Source: an uncultured SAR86 cluster bacterium
Lineage (GTDB): Bacteria > Pseudomonadota > Gammaproteobacteria > Magnimaribacterales > AG-339-G14
Assembly: GCA_902561325.1 (NCBI GenBank)
Contig: CACEOL010000002.1
Coordinates: 1 to 64,000 of the forward strand
DNA: 64,000 nucleotides
Direction of reading: 5' to 3'
In this document: positions 19,113-28,272 of the stretch, piece after piece
How the letters are laid out: each line of letters starts with the position of its first letter
Position numbering within the stretch: the first letter of the stretch is position 1
The notes under the pieces: model-generated
Seen by the model: only the letters and a program-made list of their open reading frames with translations
Told to the model about the DNA's origin: nothing
Database searches by the model: none
Translations under genes and position numbers: made by a program

Positions 19113-19737
19113 TTTTATGAAAGACGTCATCTATTTTTATTTTATTATCAATAGTAGATATTCTACCTTCCTGAAATTCAGATAATATTTTTGGATAAAT
19201 ATAATGTTCTAATTTATGAATTCTGTTTTCAAGATTGCTTTCTTTTTCTCCATCTTCGACTTTAACTTTTATGAAGCCGATAATCGGACCACTATCTAAC
19301 CCCTCATCTACAATGTGAACCGTAACTCCATGTTCTTTATCTTTATTTTCAAGAACTTTTTTATGAGTATTTAGACCTGGATATTTTGGTAAAAGAGAAG
19401 GGTGAATATTAATGATTTTTTTTGGAAAATTTCTTATAAAATTTGGTCCTAGTATTCTCATAAAACCTGCAAGAACAATATAATCAACACTTTCTTGTTC
19501 TAATGTTTCCATAAGTCTCAGATCATAGGATTCCCTATCTTCAAAATCTCTATGATCTATACATAAATTTTTTATGTTATGTTTTTTTGCTCTCTGTAAA
19601 CCAAAAGCATCTTTGTTATTAGAAATTACAATTTTTATAGCAGCTTTTAACTGTCCTTTTTCAATGCTATCAATTATTGCTTGAAAATTTGTACCATTTC
19701 CTGACAAAAGAACTGCTAAAGATAACTTTTTACTCAT
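19090..19737 (-). CDS. purN: Phosphoribosylglycinamide formyltransferase
   Basis: VLLSGNGTNFQAIIDS, GFMRILGPNFIRNFPKKIINIHPSLLPKYPGLNTHKKVL. Confidence 0.95.
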   Translation of the reverse strand: MSKKLSLAVLLSGNGTNFQAIIDSIEKGQLKAAIKIVISNNKDAFGLQRAKKHNIKNLCIDHRDFEDRESYDLRLMETLEQESVDYIVLAGFMRILGPNFIRNFPKKIINIHPSLLPKYPGLNTHKKVLENKDKEHGVTVHIVDEGLDSGPIIGFIKVKVEDGEKESNLENRIHKLEHYIYPKILSEFQEGRISTIDNKIKIDDVFHKNGKEYFI

Positions 19738-20775
19738 TTAGAAAATGATTTTTGTATTAGATTTTTTTGGACCTATAAAACCTAATTCAAAATGAGGCAT
19801 TTTTAATTTTTTTAAATGATTCTTGCATTGTGCAAGATCACTTTTACTAATAGAAAGTATCATGCCAATGCCACAGTTAAACGTAGACAGCATCTCCATT
19901 TTAGATAGACTTGATTTTGACTCGATTAAACGAAAAAGATCATCATTAAAAGGATATTTAGATTCTAAAGAAATATATGCAGATAAATTATTTGGAATTA
20001 TCCTTTCAAGATTTCCCGTAAGTCCGCCTCCAGTAATATGACTTAAGGCATTCAATTTAATTTTTTTCTTTAAGGATAAAATTTCATTTACATAGATTTT
20101 TGTAGGGTGTAAAAGAGCTTTTCCAAGAGTCGACCTTTTAAACTTTTGATTCAATTTAATCTTCTTTTTTTCAATAAGTTTTCTAATTAAAGAAAAGCCA
20201 TTTGAATGCAATCCATTAGATTTTAAACCTATCAAAACATCTCCCTTTTTTACCTGATTACTTAGCTTCTTTGAATCTTTTTCTAGTACTCCAACACAAA
20301 AGCCCGCTAAGTCAAATTTGCCTTTAGGAAAAGCATTAGGGTGTTCTGCTGTCTCTCCGCCAATTAAAGAACAGCGAGAATCTCTACATCCTTTTGTTAT
20401 TCCTTTAATTATTTCTTTTGAAACTTTAAGATTTATTTTATCTGTAACAAGGTAATCCAGAAAAAAAAGTGGCTCAGCTTGCAAAGTAATTAAATCATTT
20501 ACACACATTGCAACTAAATCAATACCAATGGAATCATAAATTTTCAATGCGTCAGCGATTTCAATTTTTGTGCCTACTCCATCGGTACAACTTATCAAAA
20601 CAGGATTTTTATATTTTTTAGGAAGAACAGAGGCAGCAGCAAAACCTCCTATAGAGCCAATAATTTCTTTTCTAAAGGTTGTCTTAGCCAAAGGTTTGAT
20701 GATATCAACTAATTGATCACCTCTTTTTATGCTTACTCCAGAAGAAGCATAGGAAGTTTTGTTTGATTTAGACAA
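19738..20775 (-). CDS. purM: Phosphoribosylformylglycinamidine cyclo-ligase
   Basis: CTDGVGTKIEIA, IGIDLVAMCVNDL, GETAEHP, ALSHITGGGLTGNLERIIP. Confidence 0.96.
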   Translation of the reverse strand: MSKSNKTSYASSGVSIKRGDQLVDIIKPLAKTTFRKEIIGSIGGFAAASVLPKKYKNPVLISCTDGVGTKIEIADALKIYDSIGIDLVAMCVNDLITLQAEPLFFLDYLVTDKINLKVSKEIIKGITKGCRDSRCSLIGGETAEHPNAFPKGKFDLAGFCVGVLEKDSKKLSNQVKKGDVLIGLKSNGLHSNGFSLIRKLIEKKKIKLNQKFKRSTLGKALLHPTKIYVNEILSLKKKIKLNALSHITGGGLTGNLERIIPNNLSAYISLESKYPFNDDLFRLIESKSSLSKMEMLSTFNCGIGMILSISKSDLAQCKNHLKKLKMPHFELGFIGPKKSNTKIIF

Positions 20776-20825
20776 AGGACTTTGAATTTAAGTTCTATTA
20801 AAAAAACATATTATAATCATTTTTA

Positions 20826-21824
20826 ATGTTAAAAATTATTAAAGTTATTTTTTTTATCACACTTATTTTATCTGCTTTAAATTTATTAAGTGAGGATTAC
20901 TCTACAATTGTTCAGGGAAATGATGACGATGTTTCAGAATTACTTCAAAGGGCTTTAAATCAGTCAATACTAAAAGTTTTAGGCAGTCAAAGAGACTTCA
21001 ATCTTAATCAAAAAAAATTCAAAAAATTAAATCCTGACAATTTTGTTAGAGAGTATAAATTTATTAAATTTAATGATGAAGAAGCTCTTGAGGTTACGAT
21101 TGATTTAAAAGAACTTCAAGAAAAGCTTCTAGAACTTAATCTTGGAATTTCTTTTCTAAAAAATCCTAAAGTTACAGCTTGGGTTTTGTGTAAATCAGAT
21201 TTTTCATCTCTTCAAGCTGCTAAATCTTTAGAGCAGAAATGTAAGTTTGTAAAAAAAGAATTTGATAAGGTTGCTAATGAAAGGGGGATAACAATTATTT
21301 ATCCTATTTTAGACTCTAAAGATATTAGTTTATTTAGTTTTGATAATGATTCTAATTTAGAGAACTTAACTATTTTTAATGACCGTTATCCTTCCGACGG
21401 ATGGTTGTTTTGTGAGATTTCAAGTTTTAGTGAATGGTGTTTTCTTCCAGAAGAGATTGAGAAGAAATTTTCTCAATTAGATCTTGAATCTAAGTATAAG
21501 CCAACAATTGGAATAAATATTTTAATTGATAACTTGTTTAGCAACCGAAGACTTAAAGCGGCATCACAATCTAATTTTCCATACTATTTAGAAATAAGAG
21601 GGTTAAAAAAGTTTTCTGATTATGCAGACTTTGAAAGTATTTTAAAAAACATTTTATTTATTAATAATCTGAGGTTATTGTCATTAAGAAATAATTCAGC
21701 TACTTATAGTTTCAATCTACTATCAGAGGAAATGAATCTTTTGAATTACTTTGGTGAAATTGAAAAATTAATTCTAATAAACAAAGAAAAGGATAAAGTT
21801 TTCTTAGCCTTAGGTGAACAATGA
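20826..21824 (+). CDS. DUF2066-like exported protein
   Basis: Signal peptide, LQRALNQSILKVLGS; purM-DUF2066-CDP-alcohol-hda synteny. Confidence 0.6.
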   Translation: MLKIIKVIFFITLILSALNLLSEDYSTIVQGNDDDVSELLQRALNQSILKVLGSQRDFNLNQKKFKKLNPDNFVREYKFIKFNDEEALEVTIDLKELQEKLLELNLGISFLKNPKVTAWVLCKSDFSSLQAAKSLEQKCKFVKKEFDKVANERGITIIYPILDSKDISLFSFDNDSNLENLTIFNDRYPSDGWLFCEISSFSEWCFLPEEIEKKFSQLDLESKYKPTIGINILIDNLFSNRRLKAASQSNFPYYLEIRGLKKFSDYADFESILKNILFINNLRLLSLRNNSATYSFNLLSEEMNLLNYFGEIEKLILINKEKDKVFLALGEQ

Positions 21825-22372
21825 TTGTATCTTCAATACCAAATTTCTTAACCGTTTTTCGTTTTTTTTTGGTTTACCCGATTGTAATAAGTATCTTAGA
21901 AGAAAATTATCAAATTACCCTTTTTTTCTTTTTTCTGGCAGGTATATCTGATTTTTTAGATGGATATCTTGCTAGAAAGTTTTCTTGGGAAAGTAGATTT
22001 GGCAAAATATTCGATCCTATTTCAGATAAAGTCCTTGTCATTGCCACACTTATTTCTCTTTCTTTAGTAGGAGAAATAAATATTTATTTAACTATGTTTC
22101 TTCTTAGTAGAGATTTATTTATTGTTGTTGGCGTTATTTTGTCATCTCTTCTAATTGATAACTACGAAATAAAGCCCTATTTCTCTGGAAAATTTAATAG
22201 TTTTGTTTTGATGACTTACCTAGGATTCGTAATTATTGAGGTCTCATTTGGTCTTGTTCCTATAGTCTTCTTAAATTTTCTGATGGTAGCGCTCTTAATA
22301 ACTTCTCTTTATAGCGTAATTGAATACTTAAACTATCCAGGTAGAAAAGTAATTTCCCAAATATTCTTTTAA
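21821..22372 (+). CDS. CDP-alcohol phosphatidyltransferase family protein
   Basis: SDFLDGYLARKFSWESRFGKIFDPISDK = DGx2ARx8Gx3Dx3D signature. Confidence 0.9.
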   Translation: MIVSSIPNFLTVFRFFLVYPIVISILEENYQITLFFFFLAGISDFLDGYLARKFSWESRFGKIFDPISDKVLVIATLISLSLVGEINIYLTMFLLSRDLFIVVGVILSSLLIDNYEIKPYFSGKFNSFVLMTYLGFVIIEVSFGLVPIVFLNFLMVALLITSLYSVIEYLNYPGRKVISQIFF

Positions 22373-23031
22373 TGAATCAAAAAGTTTTAGATATTTTCTT
22401 GCCCAAAGAGAGATCATTGGAGCAGTTGAAAAACTTTTCATTTTTAAAAAAAATGATCTCTGAAATTGAGTTATTTTTTAATAATGACGAAAATTTTTTA
22501 TTACTAAATATTAAAGAAGATTTAATTAGAAATTATTTATTTCATGCTTCTTTAAATACCTACAAAAAACAACCCAAAATAATCGATCTAAATGAAAATA
22601 TTTTCAACCCGGAAGAATTTAAAAATCCAATGGTGTTTATAAAAAACTTATCAAGCGATACTTTAAATGAAGAATCAGAGATTTTTCTGTTTAATGGATT
22701 TAATTATTGTTTGAACAAAAATACCAAAATCTTATTTTCAAGTAATGATTTCATTAAAAATTTAGATATTAAATTGGCAGATCTTGAATCAAGATTGAAT
22801 ACCGTTTTACCTGTTGAGATTTTAAATCCTCCTGATGAAGAAAAAATGAACTTAATTAACTTTGAACTTCAGCAAAGGGGCTTAGAAATCAATGACAAAG
22901 AAATGAAATACATATTTACGCATCATTCTCGAGATTTAAATAGTTTATTAAATTTGGCAGAAAAACTTGATGAAATCTCCCATCAAGAAAAAAAATCTAT
23001 TTCAATAAATTTAATAAAGAAAATTATTTAA
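22372..23031 (+). CDS. hda: Divergent Hda-like DnaA regulatory protein lacking a recognizable P-loop
   Basis: N-terminal QKVLDIF clamp-binding-like motif; DLESRLNTVLPVEILNPPDEEKMNLINFELQQRGLEI resembles the Hda sensor/lid region; synteny. Confidence 0.65.
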   Translation: MNQKVLDIFLPKERSLEQLKNFSFLKKMISEIELFFNNDENFLLLNIKEDLIRNYLFHASLNTYKKQPKIIDLNENIFNPEEFKNPMVFIKNLSSDTLNEESEIFLFNGFNYCLNKNTKILFSSNDFIKNLDIKLADLESRLNTVLPVEILNPPDEEKMNLINFELQQRGLEINDKEMKYIFTHHSRDLNSLLNLAEKLDEISHQEKKSISINLIKKII

Positions 23032-23034
23032 AAA

Positions 23035-24762
23035 CTATCTTAATTCAGGACAAACTAAACAAATTAAGTTCGTTTCAATTTTTTTCTTACTGACAAGTCT
23101 TTGAATATCTATTGATTCTATAAAGCCAAAAAGGCTATAAGTTGAATTCAAAAAAGAATTAAAAGATGCAAATAAATCATCAACAATTCCTGGAGAAGTA
23201 GATATATATTTTATTTTGAAATCTGAAATTCCTGATTTCTCTTCAAGAATTTTAATACCATCTTGAAATACCCCAAGAGAGTCGACAAGATTATTTTGAA
23301 GAGCTGATTTGCCAGACCATATTCTTCCTTGGGCAATCTTTTCAGTATTATCGATAGTTAACTGTCGGTTCTTTGACACAAGCTTGATAAATTTATTGTA
23401 AGAACCATCAACATAACTTTGCATAAACGAAGATAAGTTATCATTAGGAGGTTCCAATAACGAAAAATTTAATTCGTTGGTAGAAACCTTATCAAAGAGT
23501 ATTCCAACATTTTCAAAGGAATCTTTAAAATTAGGTAAGGCTGCCCAGACACCAATGGACCCAGTAAGAGTAAATGGGTTTGCAATTATTGTATTTTGAT
23601 TCATAGAAATCCAATAACCTCCCGATGCAGCAATATCTCCCATTGAGATTACTATTGGAATTTTTTTATTGAGAAGTTCTAATCTTTGTCTGATTATTTC
23701 TGAGGCAAAACCACTTCCTCCTGGAGAATTTACTCTCAGAAATAAACCTTTAATTGACATATCTTTATCAATTTTATCGAGAGTTTTTGAAAAGTTTTCA
23801 CTGGAGATCGCTCCTTCTGCATATTCACCATCTATTATTTCTCCAGAGGCTACTAAGACAGCAAATTTATTATCTGAAGAATTTTCATTTTTCAAGAGCG
23901 CTAGGTTATCTTTAAAAGATATTATTTTTTCCTCAACGAGCGAAGATAGATAGTCATTTAAGTTCGTTCTTACAATTAAAGTGTCAATTAAAGCTTCGCT
24001 TTTGGCTAGCTTTGCAGTGTCACCATCAAATTTTTCCGTTAATTTTCCGAGATTATTTATGTAATTATCTATTTTTAAATCTGAAATTTTACTTCTATTT
24101 TTTGTAATTATTTCTTTCCAAGAATCCCAGACTTCAGAAAGATAAGAAGATGTTTGGAGTCTATCTTCTTCAGATAAATTATCTCGAGTAAAAGTGTCCA
24201 ATGCTGATTTATATTTTCCAGAAACAAAAGTTGATACGCCAATATTAAGTTTTTCCAATAATTGTTTAATAAAAGGTTTCTGTGAAGAAAATCCATCTAA
24301 AAGAACTAAACCATTCTGATTCAATAAAATAGAATCAGCATAAGAAGCCAAAAGATAGTTTTTCTTGTCGTAAAAATCAGAATAAGCAATTACTTTTTTG
24401 CCCTGGCTTTTGAAACTATCTATGGCTTGACCAATTTCTAAGATACCAGTGAATGAAATGTCTAAATAGGTTAAATCCATAAATAGTATCTTTACTTCTT
24501 CTTCTGTACCAGCCGTTTCAATAGCCGAAATTATTTCAAACAAATTCAATTCATAGGTTTCCCTCTCAAAAAAAGAAAGATTTGAATTCGTTGTTTCGTT
24601 TATTTTTTTTGGGGCAAAGGTTATTACAGGACTTAGGTCTTCCTTGACGTCGCTAACCAAAAAAGTGATTGCAATGAACAACAAAGCCAAAATGAAAAAT
24701 AGATTCAAAATAACTTTTCTTGTTAGGTCAATGAAGTTGAAAAATTTTCTTAAGAAGCTCAT
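23035..24762 (-). CDS. sppA: Signal peptide peptidase SppA (protease IV, 67K type)
   Basis: GLFLRVNSPGGSGFASEIIRQ, ISMGDIAASGGYWISM, GRIWSGKSALQNNLVDSLG. Confidence 0.93.
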   Translation of the reverse strand: MSFLRKFFNFIDLTRKVILNLFFILALLFIAITFLVSDVKEDLSPVITFAPKKINETTNSNLSFFERETYELNLFEIISAIETAGTEEEVKILFMDLTYLDISFTGILEIGQAIDSFKSQGKKVIAYSDFYDKKNYLLASYADSILLNQNGLVLLDGFSSQKPFIKQLLEKLNIGVSTFVSGKYKSALDTFTRDNLSEEDRLQTSSYLSEVWDSWKEIITKNRSKISDLKIDNYINNLGKLTEKFDGDTAKLAKSEALIDTLIVRTNLNDYLSSLVEEKIISFKDNLALLKNENSSDNKFAVLVASGEIIDGEYAEGAISSENFSKTLDKIDKDMSIKGLFLRVNSPGGSGFASEIIRQRLELLNKKIPIVISMGDIAASGGYWISMNQNTIIANPFTLTGSIGVWAALPNFKDSFENVGILFDKVSTNELNFSLLEPPNDNLSSFMQSYVDGSYNKFIKLVSKNRQLTIDNTEKIAQGRIWSGKSALQNNLVDSLGVFQDGIKILEEKSGISDFKIKYISTSPGIVDDLFASFNSFLNSTYSLFGFIESIDIQRLVSKKKIETNLICLVCPELR

Positions 24763-24786
24763 TTAAAGAAGTATTATATAAAGATT

Positions 24787-25227
24787 ATGAAGTCTATTTT
24801 TAATAATTTTTTGATAATTTTTCTTCTGCTCTCTTGCTCAAAACCGGATTTCAATGTTTTTGAAGGAAAAGGAGTTTTTCTTGATGATTTAAAAGGTAAA
24901 TGGATAGTTTTTAACTATTGGGCAGATTGGTGTCCTCCTTGTATAAAAGAAATTCCTGAATTAAATAATCTTCAGTCTAATTTCTCTGATGATTTAAAAG
25001 TTTTTTTAATTAACTTTGATATGTTGGAAGGAGAGGAATTAAAACAACAGTTAGAAAAATTTAATGTACAAGTAGACTCTTTATTAACAGACCCTTCTAT
25101 TATTTATGATTGGGTCATACCAGAGAACCTTCCTGTTACATTTATTGTTAATAGAAAAGGAGAATTGGAACTTACGTTAGTTGGACCGCAAACAGAAGAA
25201 GAAATTATTAAATTGTTATCTCTTTAA
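24787..25227 (+). CDS. TlpA/ResA-like thioredoxin lipoprotein
   Basis: Lipobox LLSC; FNYWADWCPPCIKEIPEL. Confidence 0.85.
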   Translation: MKSIFNNFLIIFLLLSCSKPDFNVFEGKGVFLDDLKGKWIVFNYWADWCPPCIKEIPELNNLQSNFSDDLKVFLINFDMLEGEELKQQLEKFNVQVDSLLTDPSIIYDWVIPENLPVTFIVNRKGELELTLVGPQTEEEIIKLLSL

Positions 25228-26018
25228 AGAAACAGCATTGGATTTACTTTTGTTCCTAATAAAATAATTTCAAAGTGGAGATGAGGCCCAGTGACTCTTC
25301 CAGAAGAACCAACTGTTCCAATTTTAGAATTTTTAAGAACATTATCTCCTTCAGAAACAAAAGTTTCGTTTAAATGGGAATAGGTAGAGATAATACCATT
25401 ACCATGGTCAATGATTATTAGATTGCCTCTATAAAAAAATTCACCAACAAAAATAACTTTGCCATTTTCTGGAGCGACTACTGACGTTCCAGTTTCCGCC
25501 GCTATATCTAGTCCTAAGTGGGGATTTCTAGGGGAACCATTTATAAAACGTTTCACTCCATATTCACTGGAAATTATCCCTTTAGCAGGGAAATTGAACT
25601 TAGTATCCTGATATTTTTTTACTGATTTTACAGATATCTTTCTTCCATAAATTTCTCTTTCGGTCTTAATTCTTGTTAGATTTTCATTAGAGATTTGGTT
25701 GAACTTATTATCTTTAATTGTAATTCTAGATTCTCTGAATTCTTTTTCAGAAAGAATTATGGTCTCTCCCATAATTGTGAATTTCATTTTTGAAGAATAA
25801 GAAATGGGGTATACAAGTCGATGACCAGCAATGTCGTTACAAATATATTTTTTATAAGAATTGTCTAGATTTTCTTTGCTAATAAATCTATTTAGAAGGC
25901 CTCCTTTTTCAAGTGTTTCATTTGGAAATGAACAAGGAGATACCTCAGCTAATTTGAAGTTTGTACAACTAAATAAAAAAGTCAGACAAAAAAATATTAA
26001 AAAATTATTTAATTTCAT
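25224..26018 (-). CDS. M23 family metallopeptidase (LytM/NlpD-like)
   Basis: HLGLDIAAETGTSVVAPENGKVIFVG, IIDHGNGIISTYSHL, VTGPHLHFEI. Confidence 0.92.
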   Translation of the reverse strand: MKLNNFLIFFCLTFLFSCTNFKLAEVSPCSFPNETLEKGGLLNRFISKENLDNSYKKYICNDIAGHRLVYPISYSSKMKFTIMGETIILSEKEFRESRITIKDNKFNQISNENLTRIKTEREIYGRKISVKSVKKYQDTKFNFPAKGIISSEYGVKRFINGSPRNPHLGLDIAAETGTSVVAPENGKVIFVGEFFYRGNLIIIDHGNGIISTYSHLNETFVSEGDNVLKNSKIGTVGSSGRVTGPHLHFEIILLGTKVNPMLFL

Positions 26019-27363
26019 CTATTTTAGTTATTTCTGAAGAAATGAGATTTCGTTCAGTTCTAGTGAGAATTTCATCTCCCTCAGTTAACTTCGTGTTATC
26101 TAAGAGCTCACCATCTTTGGTGGAAACGGTATAGCCCCTCGATAAAACTGACAGAGGACTAAAAGCTTGTAATTTTGATGAAGAAGTATCAAAAGAATTT
26201 TTTTTGCTGAAAAGAACTTTATTAAATACATTTTTAAAAATTAATTTTTTACTCTTTAAATCTGCTTTTTGATTTGAAAGCTTTATGAGTGGATTTCTAT
26301 CTCTTAAAGAAGTTCTTTTTTTAATGAGGTTTAACCTTTTAGATGAAAACCTATCCTTTTGTAAAAAAACAATTTTATTGAAGCTTTCATCAATTTTAAA
26401 AATCTTTTGATCTAGATTAAAATTAATTTTTTTTAGAACATTGGATGCATCACTAAAATTTTCATTTTTAGTTTCGAGATAATTTTTTATTGATATTGAG
26501 ATTGATTTTTCTAGAATCTCAATTTTATCAATAATTTGTGAGTGAGCTTGGCTTGCTATTTCAGCTGCTGCTGAAGGAGTTGGAGCCCTTAAGTCAGAAA
26601 CTAAATCGCAAATTGTAAAATCCGTTTCGTGACCAACCGCGCTTATTACAGGAATTTCAAGAGCATAAATCTCTCTTGCAATATTTTCGCTATTGAAGCA
26701 CCAAAGATCTTCTAGGGAGCCACCGCCTCTAGCAACTATTATTAGATCTAATTTTTCTGTTTTATTAAATTCTCGAAGCATGTTTAATGCATTTATTATT
26801 TCGTTCTCTGCTTTGTCTCCCTGCACCAAAGAAGGGGCTAAAATAAGTTTTGATAAGGGCGCTCTTCTTTCCAATATGTTTCTAATATCTTGAATTACGG
26901 CGCCTGATGGCGAAGTTACTACACCGATATTCATCGGTAATTCAGGAATTTCTTTTTTAAAAGATTCATCGAAGAGACCTTCTTTTAAAAGTTTATTTTT
27001 TAAATTTTCAAAAGCCTTTAACAAATCTCCTTCACCTGAATACTCTAAGCTTTCTGCTATAAATTGATATCTACCTTGCGCCTCAAATAAGGATAATTTT
27101 CCTTTTAGGACTATCTCGTCACCGATTTCAGGAATATTTTTAAGATATGAGTTTTTAAATTTAAACATCACACAACTAATGGATGAATTCTCATCCTTTA
27201 AGGTGAAGTACCAATGTCCAGATTGACGATAATTGGTAAATTCAGAAATTTCTCCTTTTACCCAAACATCATTGAATTTTTTTTCAAGAGTAAACTTAGC
27301 GTTTTTATTGAGTTGAGAGACAGAAAAAATTTCAGGAGAATTTTTTTGTTCTTTACTTAACAT
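26005..27363 (-). CDS. xseA: Exodeoxyribonuclease VII large subunit
   Basis: FSVSQLN, VWVKGEISEF, GHWYFTLKDE, VIARGGGSLEDLWCFN, RAPTPSAAAEIA. Confidence 0.95.
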   Translation of the reverse strand: MLSKEQKNSPEIFSVSQLNKNAKFTLEKKFNDVWVKGEISEFTNYRQSGHWYFTLKDENSSISCVMFKFKNSYLKNIPEIGDEIVLKGKLSLFEAQGRYQFIAESLEYSGEGDLLKAFENLKNKLLKEGLFDESFKKEIPELPMNIGVVTSPSGAVIQDIRNILERRAPLSKLILAPSLVQGDKAENEIINALNMLREFNKTEKLDLIIVARGGGSLEDLWCFNSENIAREIYALEIPVISAVGHETDFTICDLVSDLRAPTPSAAAEIASQAHSQIIDKIEILEKSISISIKNYLETKNENFSDASNVLKKINFNLDQKIFKIDESFNKIVFLQKDRFSSKRLNLIKKRTSLRDRNPLIKLSNQKADLKSKKLIFKNVFNKVLFSKKNSFDTSSSKLQAFSPLSVLSRGYTVSTKDGELLDNTKLTEGDEILTRTERNLISSEITKIDEIK

Positions 27364-27393
27364 TGTTACAGTATATCTATACTTCCCATAAAA

Positions 27394-28272
27394 ATGACAA
27401 ATCTAAATTCAAGAACAATAGGAATATTATCAACATCTATTGGAGCCATACTTATTGGCGTTGCTCCAATTTTAGTGAGAACAAGTGAAATCACTCCTTC
27501 TTTGACAGGATTTTATAGATTTCTCTGCGCGACGTTCATTTTGTTTGTTTATGGGATTGCAAAAAATAAATTTATCAATCTCAAGTACAAAGATATTCTG
27601 ATTCTTGCAATACCAGGACTATTTTTTGGAAGTGACATTACTTTATGGCATTGGTCAATAAATCAAACATCAGTTGCTAATGCCGCTCTTTTTGTTAATA
27701 CAGCTCCCATTTATGTGGCCATAATTTCTTATTTTTTATTTAAAGATAAATTAGATTTATTTTTTTATTTTGCTGGTTTTTGTTGTCTTGGAGGAGTGTT
27801 TTTAATCTTATTTGAACAAAATGAATATCAAACCTTTTCCGGAGATTTATTATCTTTAGTCGCTGCGGTCTTTTATTCAGGATATTTAATTTCAGTTAAA
27901 AAGTTTTCGGAAACTTATGAAACTTTTCATTTAATGTTTTTTTCTGCATTATTTGGATGCATTCCGCTTTATTTGGGAAGTCTTTTAGAGATTGGTCATG
28001 CCTTTCCTGAAACAGCCTTGGGGTGGTCAAATATTTTGTTCCAAGGCTTATTCATTCAAATTGCAGGACAAGGATTAATTATTTATGGGCTGTCTCTAAT
28101 AAGAGTACAATTTTCGTCATTAATACTCTTAATCCAGCCGCTCACAGCAGCTTTTCTGGCCTTTTTACTATTTCAAGAAATATTCTTAATCCAGCAGATT
28201 TTCGGTGCTATTATTCTTTTAATCGGGATTTATTTAGCAGGAATTTCCGATCAAAAAACTATAAAGAATTAA
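27394..28272 (+). CDS. EamA/DMT family transporter
   Basis: About 10 hydrophobic segments, duplicated EamA architecture. Confidence 0.85.
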   Translation: MTNLNSRTIGILSTSIGAILIGVAPILVRTSEITPSLTGFYRFLCATFILFVYGIAKNKFINLKYKDILILAIPGLFFGSDITLWHWSINQTSVANAALFVNTAPIYVAIISYFLFKDKLDLFFYFAGFCCLGGVFLILFEQNEYQTFSGDLLSLVAAVFYSGYLISVKKFSETYETFHLMFFSALFGCIPLYLGSLLEIGHAFPETALGWSNILFQGLFIQIAGQGLIIYGLSLIRVQFSSLILLIQPLTAAFLAFLLFQEIFLIQQIFGAIILLIGIYLAGISDQKTIKN

